A DNA stretch of 55,581 bases from the NCBI GenBank assembly GCA_019115605.1, contig DXDG01000021.1, positions 1 to 55,581 on the forward strand, in the 5' to 3' direction. Both the position numbers and the translations under genes were made by a program. The stretch is from Candidatus Alistipes faecigallinarum (GTDB taxonomy: Bacteria; Bacteroidota; Bacteroidia; Bacteroidales; Rikenellaceae). Below the pieces are notes generated by a model. That model made no database searches, had not been told where the DNA came from, and worked only from the letters and a program-made list of their open reading frames with translations. Of this stretch, positions 23,003 to 29,524 are shown piece by piece. Numbering within the stretch: the stretch's first letter is position 1; the number at the start of each line of letters is the position of its first letter.

Positions 23003-23997
23003 AAAAACTGAACGTCTGCCCGTCAACCCTGCAAAAGGGATATGACACCTACTCGCCTGCGGCACGGAAGGCGCTGTTCGACGGTCGGGAGGTATCACAT
23101 ATCTTTGCGGGGCCCAGCCCGGATGCGGATTCGCCGGAAGCCCTTGACGCCATCAGAAATGTGGGACGCATATCGCTCTCGGGGGCACAGCCCAAATTCT
23201 CGGTTGTCATGGACGAGTTTGATACGTTGCGGTATGCCCGCGAACGGGAGCAGGGGCTGTTCATTCTGAAACCCCGGCCCACCGGCTATCACATCATCAA
23301 TCGGGAGTATTGCGCGGCCAATGAGCATGTAACGATGCAGATTGCCTCCCAGGTATACGGCATCGAGACGGCAGCCAATGGCCTGTGTTTTTTCGACAAC
23401 GGAGAACCGGCATATATTACGCGCCGGTTCGATGTCCATAACCGGGGGAAATACAAGCAGGAGGATTTCGCGGCCCTGTTGGGATATAGCAAAGACAACG
23501 CAGGTGCCAACTACAAATACGACAAGGCCAGTTACGAAGAGTGTGCCGGGATCATCCACCGCTATGTTAAAGCAGCATTGGTCGATATCCAACGGTTCTT
23601 CCGGCTCATCCTGTTCAATTTCGTTACGTCGAACGATGATGCCCATCTGAAAAACTTTTCCTTGATCGAATACGAAGGGGAGTATCGGCTCTCCCCGGCC
23701 TATGATCTCGTCAATACGGCGCTACAACTGCGGGAGCCCCGGATATTCGCTCTCGACAAGGGGTTATTCAGAGAGGGTATGGCCTTCTCGGACACCCGCA
23801 CCATCCGGCGCACCGACTTTGAGGAGTTCGGCCGACGCATCGGACTTCCGGGAAAGGTGGTAAGGAAAGAAATCGAACTGTTCCTGTCCGACCAGCCTTT
23901 AACCTATGAATTACTGGAACGTTCGTTCCTTTCGGAGGAGCTAAAAAAGCAATACAGGCAAACGTTCGACTACCGCCGTCGAATGCTCGGTTTTTAA
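22999..23997 (+). CDS. hipT: HipT-like serine/threonine kinase toxin
   Basis: The 332-residue protein is the kinase core of HipA without its N-terminal subdomain. It has ISLSGAQPKF (58-68), with two serines (S59, S61) in the Gly-rich loop where HipT proteins autophosphorylate. K91 sits in FILKP for ATP, the catalytic loop is SNDDAHLKNF (211-220; D214, N219), and metal-binding D236 is in SPAYDLVN. All kinase residues are present. HipA-family kinases phosphorylate aminoacyl-tRNA synthetases (HipA acts on GltX, HipT on TrpS) and arrest translation; the target here is unknown. It is probably an addiction module that holds the island. Confidence 0.9.
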   Translation: MKKLNVCPSTLQKGYDTYSPAARKALFDGREVSHIFAGPSPDADSPEALDAIRNVGRISLSGAQPKFSVVMDEFDTLRYAREREQGLFILKPRPTGYHIINREYCAANEHVTMQIASQVYGIETAANGLCFFDNGEPAYITRRFDVHNRGKYKQEDFAALLGYSKDNAGANYKYDKASYEECAGIIHRYVKAALVDIQRFFRLILFNFVTSNDDAHLKNFSLIEYEGEYRLSPAYDLVNTALQLREPRIFALDKGLFREGMAFSDTRTIRRTDFEEFGRRIGLPGKVVRKEIELFLSDQPLTYELLERSFLSEELKKQYRQTFDYRRRMLGF

Positions 23998-24076
23998 GTC
24001 GTGCCGACCCAATCGTGGGAACGAAAGGCCATAACAGAAGTGTAAAATACAGCCTGTTATTGCAAAATTTTCCGCA

Positions 24077-24108
24077 TTTGGAGAATTCCGGGATTTTTAC
24101 TACTTTTG
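24077..24108 (+). promoter_or_regulatory. Consensus promoter without an obvious gene
   Basis: TTTG (24077-24080), a 20-nt spacer and TACTTTTG (24101-24108) match the consensus exactly. A hairpin follows at once: TTGCAT and GTCTG (24106-24117) pair with CAGAC and ATGCAA (24129-24142). No coding frame or known RNA is evident down to 24232. It may drive a small RNA or be a leftover tRNA-type promoter near the island's right end. Confidence 0.6.
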
Positions 24109-24232
24109 CATTGTCTGACAGGAAGATACAGACGCGATGCAACGCTGCGCAGAAAACCGGTGGGCAAGGCGGTAACCGGACCTTGAAAGTTCGCTTAATA
24201 TTCTGATATACAGATAGGTTTCTATTATGTCG

Positions 24233-24250
24233 GAGTACCTTTATCCGCAC
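24233..24250 (+). repeat. Right attachment repeat (attR-like)
   Basis: This matches the tRNA-Leu(TAG) 3' end (10752-10769) at 17 of 18 positions. It is followed by a terminator, as expected if this was the original flank downstream of the tRNA before integration. Confidence 0.75.
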
Positions 24251-24256
24251 CGCGTA

Positions 24257-24284
24257 GGGAGCTTCGACGGGAGCTCCTTTTTTT
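24257..24284 (+). terminator. Terminator right of the island
   Basis: GGAGCT / AGCTCC with an 8-nt loop is followed by seven T residues. It was probably the original terminator of tRNA-Leu(TAG) before island insertion. Confidence 0.75.
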
Positions 24285-24357
24285 GTCGGGTGCAGCCTTT
24301 CAACGGGCCGCGGCCGTAAAAAGAGAGGCTGCCGCCCGTTTTGCCGATTTATTTTGC

Positions 24358-24365
24358 TAATTTTG
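24358..24365 (+). promoter_or_regulatory. -7 box of the AlkZ-related gene
   Basis: TAATTTTG lies 37 bp before the start codon. The nearest TTTG upstream is only 14 bp away, so the -33 is unclear. Confidence 0.45.
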
Positions 24366-24402
24366 TGGAGTCCGGCCGTGTAAGAGCCGGCACAGCAAAA
24401 CC

Positions 24403-25098
24403 ATGAAACGACCGTTGGAAAGTTCGACCGATGTGGAGGAGCGCTGCCTCGAACTCGGATTCCTCCCCTTCTTCCGCTGCGGGATTCCCGGATTCTCCAT
24501 CGAGGAGATGATCGCCCGCGAATACTGGTTCACCGACGAGGAGGGTGCCTGGGAGTGGAAGGGCCCGATTATCCGCGAGGGACACTGCGCCTACGGCAAG
24601 TTCTTCAACCGCAAGGCGGGGTTCGTCAGCCGCGCATGGCTGCCCGACTGGATCAACTACCGGCGTTCGCGGCCGCTGGCCCCGAACGAGGATACGGCGG
24701 CGCTGGACGACGTGGTAATGCAGGTCATCCTCGCCGAAGGATCGGCCACGATCCAGGAGCTGCGCCGCCTGCTCGGATTCGCCAGGGGGCGCAAACGCCG
24801 CACGGCACCGGCCCCCGGATCGGAGGAGTATCCCGAGGAGGAGAAGATCGCCCTCGATCCGATTCTCACGCGCCTGCAGATGGAGGCCCGGCTGGTGATC
24901 GCCGACTTCGAATACGCCGTCGACCGCCGCGGCAACCCCTACGGCTGGGGCATGGCCCGCTACGCGGCGCCCGAAACGCTCTACGGACCGCTCCCCGCCG
25001 AGGGCACGCCCGCCGAATCGTTCGAACGCATCCGCGACCACTTCCGCCGGCTGTTCCCCGAAGAGCCGGAAAGCAGGCTGCGGAAACTGATCGGATAG
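24403..25098 (+). CDS. AlkZ-related winged-helix protein
   Basis: The 231-residue product resembles the AlkZ-related proteins of Bacteroidales, distant relatives of the AlkZ/YcaQ DNA glycosylases with HTH_42 winged helices. Recognisable parts are the opening LGFLPFFRCGIPGFSIEE, WEWKGPIIREGHCAYGKFF (50-68), ILTRLQMEARLVIADFEY, and GNPYGWGMARY near the C-terminus. The QxQ-type catalytic motif of true AlkZ enzymes is not evident, so glycosylase activity is doubtful. Function is not established. It appears to be a single-gene unit. Confidence 0.75.
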   Translation: MKRPLESSTDVEERCLELGFLPFFRCGIPGFSIEEMIAREYWFTDEEGAWEWKGPIIREGHCAYGKFFNRKAGFVSRAWLPDWINYRRSRPLAPNEDTAALDDVVMQVILAEGSATIQELRRLLGFARGRKRRTAPAPGSEEYPEEEKIALDPILTRLQMEARLVIADFEYAVDRRGNPYGWGMARYAAPETLYGPLPAEGTPAESFERIRDHFRRLFPEEPESRLRKLIG

Positions 25099-25168
25099 CT
25101 ACACTCCGCCCGCGGCGCGGCATCGGATCTGCCGCTGTTTAAGATTTTGATTTTCAAGACGGGCACAG

Positions 25169-25198
25169 TCCGGCCGTTTTCGCAATAAAACGGCCGGA
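25169..25198. terminator. Hairpin between AlkZ-related gene and export operon
   Basis: TCCGGCCGTTTT (25169-25180) pairs with AAAACGGCCGGA (25187-25198) over 12 bp with a CGCAAT loop. It is symmetric, so it could act on either strand, but no free U tract follows on the plus strand. Confidence 0.5.
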
Positions 25199-25225
25199 AA
25201 TTCCGTTCGGGAACAAAAAAATGGC

Positions 25226-25233
25226 TATATTTG
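25226..25233 (+). promoter_or_regulatory. -7 box of the export operon, with a ~195-nt leader
   Basis: TATATTTG lies 198 bp before the first ATG of the operon, implying a long 5' leader (about 25238-25431). That leader is GC-rich and rich in possible stems around 25300-25400. No short coding frame with a convincing start is seen. Confidence 0.5.
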
Positions 25234-25431
25234 CCGCGGGAAAAAGCGGGATTGCCCGCAAAACCGACCGATCGCCTTTGCCGCCGCGTTTTTTCCGCAT
25301 CCCGAAAGGGGCCGTTGAGAACCCGGCGGGCGGTGCGTGCCGGCCGGCTTCCGGAGATTCGTCCGCAAGCTCCGCGACGCGGTCGGAACGGCGGTCCCCA
25401 ACAGAAAAAACAGAACCAATTCAGACAAGAC

Positions 25432-26238
25432 ATGCGCCCTATCACCCTCCTTCAGATCGTTCTCGGCATGATGCTGCTCACCTCATGCGCCTCCACCAAG
25501 CAGATCTCCTACTTTCAGGATGTCCAGCCGGGAGGCACCATCACCCAGACAGTCGAACCCGCCGTCATCAAGGTCTGGCCCAAGGACAAGATCTCAATCA
25601 TCGTAAACAGCAAGGACCCGATGCTGGCCAACCTCTTCAACCTGCCGCTGGTTTCGAAACAGATCGGTCAGACCTCCTCCTCCACCGGGAGCTCCAGCCA
25701 GGGAGTCTCGGGCTATACCATCCGTGAGGACGGCTGCATCGACTTTCCCGTCATCGGGGACATCTACGTGGCCGGCATGACACGCGAGGAGATCGCCGCC
25801 CTGATTAAAAACGAGTTGATCGAACGGAATCTGGTCAAGGATCCGGTTGTAACCGTGGAGTTCCTGAATCTGACGGTCTCGGTGCTCGGAGAGGTCTCCT
25901 CCCCGGGCCGCTACAACATCGACAGGGATCAGATCACGCTGCTCGACGCCCTCAGCATGGCGGGCGACCTGACCATCTTCGGAAAGCGGGACGAGGTGCT
26001 GGTCATGCGCGAGGTGCAGGACGGCAGGCAGCAGGTCTACCGGGTCAATCTCTGCTCGGCCAACGACCTCTACAACTCCCCGGTCTACTACCTGCAGCAG
26101 AACGACGTGGTCTACGTGGAGCCCAACTCGATGCGCGCCCGCCAGTCGACGGTCAACGGAAACAACGTCCGCTCGGCCTCGTTCTGGATGTCGCTGGCCT
26201 CGCTGCTGACCACCATCACGGTACTCTTTGTCAAATAA
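25432..26238 (+). CDS. Polysaccharide export lipoprotein (Wza/BexD family)
   Basis: This is an outer-membrane polysaccharide export protein of 268 residues with lipoprotein signal LGMMLLTSC (Cys19). A Poly_export domain begins around residue 45 (KVWPKDKISIIVNS) and includes YTIREDGCIDFPVIGDIYVA. An SLBB-type repeat follows (VSVLGEVSSPGRYNI…LLDALSMAGDL). The C-terminal hydrophobic segment (WMSLASLLTTITVLFV) could be the membrane-crossing helix of a Wza-like ring. The start at 25432 begins the signal peptide; the frame is open upstream but that part lies in the leader. It is followed after 26 bp by the BY-kinase gene. Confidence 0.92.
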   Translation: MRPITLLQIVLGMMLLTSCASTKQISYFQDVQPGGTITQTVEPAVIKVWPKDKISIIVNSKDPMLANLFNLPLVSKQIGQTSSSTGSSSQGVSGYTIREDGCIDFPVIGDIYVAGMTREEIAALIKNELIERNLVKDPVVTVEFLNLTVSVLGEVSSPGRYNIDRDQITLLDALSMAGDLTIFGKRDEVLVMREVQDGRQQVYRVNLCSANDLYNSPVYYLQQNDVVYVEPNSMRARQSTVNGNNVRSASFWMSLASLLTTITVLFVK

Positions 26239-26264
26239 CGTAAACCAATCAATAGCGTTCAAGC

Positions 26265-28691
26265 ATGCAAAGCATGGAATCGACTCCGAATCTTTCGCCA
26301 AGCGAACAGACGGATGATCCCGTACAGATCAAGGATATCCTTTTTCTGTGCCTCTCCCAGTGGAAATGGTTTGTCCTCTCACTGGTGATCACCCTCAGCG
26401 TGGCGTTTCTCTATCTGATGCGGACCCCCTCGGTCTACACCCGCACCGCCGCGGTGCTGATCAAGGAGAATACCAAGGGGCAGTCCCTCTCCTCCGACAT
26501 GGGATTCTCGGACATGGGGCTCTTCCAGTCCAGCACGAACGTCAACAACGAGCTGCTCGTCATGCAGTCGCCGGCCATCATGCTGGAGGTGGTCAAACGC
26601 CTCCATCTGGACATGAACTACCTGCTGCCCGGGCGCTTCCACGACCAGGTGGCCTACGGAAGCACACTGCCGCTCACGGTCACCATGCCCGACCTGTCGG
26701 ACAACGCGTCGGGGCAATGCGTCATCGGCCTGCACGGGGACGGAAGCGTCGAACTGTCGGAATTCCTGCAGAACGGAACGGAGATGCCCGTCTCGGGACC
26801 CGTCACGGGCCGGCTGCTCGATACGCTGGCCACGCCGCTGGGACGGATCATCGTCCAACCGACGCCCTACCTCAAGCCGGAGACAGAATATCCGGCCATC
26901 CGGGTCACCAAGGCGAATCTCTACGGCACCGTCAGCGCCTACTCGTCGATGCTGAAGGCCTCGATCAACGACTCGAAGGCTTCGGTCATCGACCTGACGA
27001 TCAACGACGTCTCGATCCAGCGCGCCGAAGACATCCTGAACACCCTCATCTCGGTCTACAACGAGAACTGGGTGCGGGACAAGAACCAGATCGCCGTCTC
27101 GACGTCGATGTTCATCAACGAGCGTCTGGGCATCATCGAGCAGGAGCTGGGCAACGTCGACGAGAACATCTCCTCGTACAAGAGTGAGAACCTGCTGCCC
27201 GATGTGCAGGCCGCCTCAAGCATCTACATGGCCGAAAGCAGCGAGGCCAACGCGCAGATCATGAATCTGAACAACCAGCTCTACATGACCAAGTACGTGC
27301 GGAACTACCTGACCAACGAGGCCAACAGAACCCAGCTGCTCCCGGCCAACTCGGGCATCGAGGGCGGCAACATCGAGTCGCAGATCTCGGAGTACAACAA
27401 CCTGCTGCTCCAGCGCAACAGCCTCGTGTCGAACTCGAGTACGCAGAACCCCCTGGTCATCGACATGGACCAGTCGCTGGCCGAAATGCGCAAGGCGATC
27501 ATCGTCTCGATCGACAACGTGATTCTCACGCTCAACACCAAGATCAGCAGCCTGCAGCAGAACAAGCAGCAGGCCACGGCACGCATCGCCGCCAACCCCT
27601 CGCAGGCCAAATACCTGCTCTCGGTGGAGCGCCAGCAGAAGGTCAAGGAGGCGCTCTACCTCTTCCTGCTGCAGAAACGCGAGGAGAACGAGCTCTCGCA
27701 GGCCTTCACGGCCTACAACACGCGGATCATCACCCCGCCGAGCGGCAGCATGGCCCCGACCTCGCCCGTACGGCGCAACATCCTGCTCATCGCCATCGTC
27801 ATCGGACTCTGCATCCCCGTCGGCGTCATCTTCCTCCTGGAGACCCTCAACACGCGGATCCGGGGACGCAAGGATATCGAGAAACTCACCATTCCGTTCA
27901 TCGGCGAGATTCCCCAGTGGGGTTCGAAAAAGCACCGCTGGTTCAGAAAGAGAGAGGACGAGGGGAACAAGGTGCTCGTGCAGGAGGGTTCGCGCGACAT
28001 CATCAACGAGGCCTTCCGCGTCCTGCGCACCAACCTGGAGTTCATCGTGGGCAAGAACAGCCACTCGAACGTCATCATCCTCACCTCCTTCAATCCGGGC
28101 AGCGGCAAGTCGTTCCTCACGATCAACATCGCCGTCTGCCTGGCCATCAAGGGGAAGCGGGTACTGGTCCTCGACGGCGACCTGCGGCACGGCACCACCT
28201 CGGCCTATGTCGGCTCGCCACGGCGCGGTCTGTCCGACTACCTGAGCGGAAACATCGACAACGTCGGGCAGATCATCGTGGCGGACAAGCAGCACGAGAC
28301 GCTGCACTTCCTGCCCGTGGGCACCATTCCCCCCAACCCCACCGAGCTGCTTGAGGAGCCCCGCTTCGGCGAGCTCATCAGCCGGCTGCGCGACAGCTAC
28401 GACTACATCCTCATCGACTGCCCGCCGATCGAGATTGTCGCCGACACGCAGATCATCGAGAAGGCCGCCGACCGCACGATCTTCGTGGTCCGCGCCGACC
28501 TGCTCGAACGCTCCATGCTGCCCGTGCTGGAGAACATCTACCGGGAGAAGCGATTCAAGAACATGGCGCTGATCCTCAACGGAACCAACAGCCGGAACCT
28601 CCGCTACGGCTACGGCTACGGCAGCCGCCACGGATACCACTACGGCTACGGATATTACGCCTACGGGTCGTCCAAACAGGCGAAGAACTGA
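26265..28691 (+). CDS. Polysaccharide copolymerase fused to BY-type tyrosine kinase (Wzc-like)
   Basis: The 808-residue inner-membrane protein controls polysaccharide chain export through tyrosine phosphorylation. It has a Wzz domain with membrane helices at about 33-52 and 505-525 and a long coiled periplasmic part between. The cytoplasmic BY-kinase has Walker A FNPGSGKSF (609-617, K615), Walker A' LVLDGD (634-639) and Walker B ILIDCPP (715-721). The C-terminal tail (781-800) carries nine tyrosines for autophosphorylation. The Walker A reads PGSGKS rather than the PGEGKS/T I regard as most common. It is flanked by the export lipoprotein and the cognate phosphatase. No polymerase, flippase or glycosyltransferase is adjacent. 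Confidence 0.95.
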   Translation: MQSMESTPNLSPSEQTDDPVQIKDILFLCLSQWKWFVLSLVITLSVAFLYLMRTPSVYTRTAAVLIKENTKGQSLSSDMGFSDMGLFQSSTNVNNELLVMQSPAIMLEVVKRLHLDMNYLLPGRFHDQVAYGSTLPLTVTMPDLSDNASGQCVIGLHGDGSVELSEFLQNGTEMPVSGPVTGRLLDTLATPLGRIIVQPTPYLKPETEYPAIRVTKANLYGTVSAYSSMLKASINDSKASVIDLTINDVSIQRAEDILNTLISVYNENWVRDKNQIAVSTSMFINERLGIIEQELGNVDENISSYKSENLLPDVQAASSIYMAESSEANAQIMNLNNQLYMTKYVRNYLTNEANRTQLLPANSGIEGGNIESQISEYNNLLLQRNSLVSNSSTQNPLVIDMDQSLAEMRKAIIVSIDNVILTLNTKISSLQQNKQQATARIAANPSQAKYLLSVERQQKVKEALYLFLLQKREENELSQAFTAYNTRIITPPSGSMAPTSPVRRNILLIAIVIGLCIPVGVIFLLETLNTRIRGRKDIEKLTIPFIGEIPQWGSKKHRWFRKREDEGNKVLVQEGSRDIINEAFRVLRTNLEFIVGKNSHSNVIILTSFNPGSGKSFLTINIAVCLAIKGKRVLVLDGDLRHGTTSAYVGSPRRGLSDYLSGNIDNVGQIIVADKQHETLHFLPVGTIPPNPTELLEEPRFGELISRLRDSYDYILIDCPPIEIVADTQIIEKAADRTIFVVRADLLERSMLPVLENIYREKRFKNMALILNGTNSRNLRYGYGYGSRHGYHYGYGYYAYGSSKQAKN

Positions 28692-28705
28692 TCGTCGAGT
28701 CGCGC

Positions 28706-29431
28706 ATGTGGCCCTTCAGAAGAACCTTTCGCCTGAAAGACACCGGTCTGCTCAACGGGTTCACCGACTGGCATTCGCACATCCTTCCGTCGGTGGACGA
28801 CGGAGTGCGGTCGGTTGAAAGGGGGCTGGAGATCCTCGATCTCTACGCCGCGTACGGCATCCGGCAGGTGTGGTTCACACCCCACGTCATGGAGGAGGTG
28901 CCGAACGAGCCGGCCAGGCTCCGCGAGCGCTTTGCGGCGTTCCGCGCCCGCTACACCGGAGGGATTGAGCTGCATCTGGCCGCCGAAAACATGCTCGACG
29001 GCCTGTTCGAGAGCCGGTTCGAAGCCGGCGAGGTGCTGCCCATCGGGAAAAACGGGAACCATCTGCTGGTGGAGACCTCCTATTACAACCCTCCGGTAGA
29101 TCTGTCGGGAGTTCTGGAGCGGATCAAGTCCCGGGGCTACTACCCGCTCCTGGCCCATCCCGAACGCTACATGTACATGGGACGGACGGACTATGAACGC
29201 CTCCGCACCCGGGGAATCCGGTTGCAGCTCGACCTCTTCTCGCTCGCCGGACTCTACGGCGACGACGCCCGGGAGAAGGCGGAGTGGCTCCTCCAGCGGG
29301 GCATGTACGATGCGGTCGGAACCGACCTGCACCGCAAGGAGATCTGCGTGGAGATGGGCGGCTACAGACTGACGCGCAGCGTGATCGGATCGCTGGAGAG
29401 GATCATCCGGGACGACACCCTGAACCGATAG
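28706..29431 (+). CDS. PHP-family tyrosine-protein phosphatase (CpsB/YwqE type)
   Basis: A metal-dependent phosphatase expected to dephosphorylate the tyrosine tail of the preceding BY-kinase. The 241-residue PHP-fold protein shows DWHSHILPSVDDG (21-33; H23, H25), H60 in FTPHV, E94, H151 in AHPERY and D207/H209 in GTDLH, so the three-metal site is complete. It starts 14 bp after the kinase gene and is the last gene of the three-gene operon. Confidence 0.92.
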   Translation: MWPFRRTFRLKDTGLLNGFTDWHSHILPSVDDGVRSVERGLEILDLYAAYGIRQVWFTPHVMEEVPNEPARLRERFAAFRARYTGGIELHLAAENMLDGLFESRFEAGEVLPIGKNGNHLLVETSYYNPPVDLSGVLERIKSRGYYPLLAHPERYMYMGRTDYERLRTRGIRLQLDLFSLAGLYGDDAREKAEWLLQRGMYDAVGTDLHRKEICVEMGGYRLTRSVIGSLERIIRDDTLNR

Positions 29432-29471
29432 GCGGACGCGACGTCCCGACGGAACCGATAATCGAAAAACG

Positions 29472-29504
29472 GCACGGGCCGGCGGTTGAACCGCCGGCCC
29501 GTGC
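29472..29504 (-). terminator. Terminator between export operon and TonB receptor gene
   Basis: GCACGGGCCGGCGG (29472-29485) pairs with 29491-29504 over 14 bp with a 5-nt loop. On the minus strand CGTTTTTCG follows, so it suits the receptor gene. The plus-strand side has no U tract. Confidence 0.75.
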
Positions 29505-29524
29505 TGCATGCATGCCGAAGCCGG

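Larger units (their letters stand above)
10752..24250 (+). mobile_element. tRNA-Leu(TAG)-integrated genomic island, about 13.5 kb
   Basis: The boundaries are an 18-bp direct repeat with one mismatch (10752-10769 and 24233-24250) copying the T-arm/acceptor end of tRNA-Leu(TAG). The gene next to the tRNA is the N-terminal part of a tyrosine integrase, the usual island arrangement, but it is truncated. The cargo is two fimbrillin-like lipoproteins, a BIG2 lipoprotein, an Hc1-like protein, a beta-helix protein, a hybrid two-component regulator and HipBST. Several intergenic parts are more AT-rich than the flanking housekeeping regions. With no intact recombinase the island is probably fixed or dependent on help in trans. 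The boundaries are inferred from the repeat and were not compared with an empty site. Confidence 0.78.

Noticed and set aside
24015..24206. A 63-codon frame at the island's right end
   Set aside because: It spans the orphan promoter and hairpin, ends in a low-complexity GGQGGNRT stretch, and has no recognisable family.
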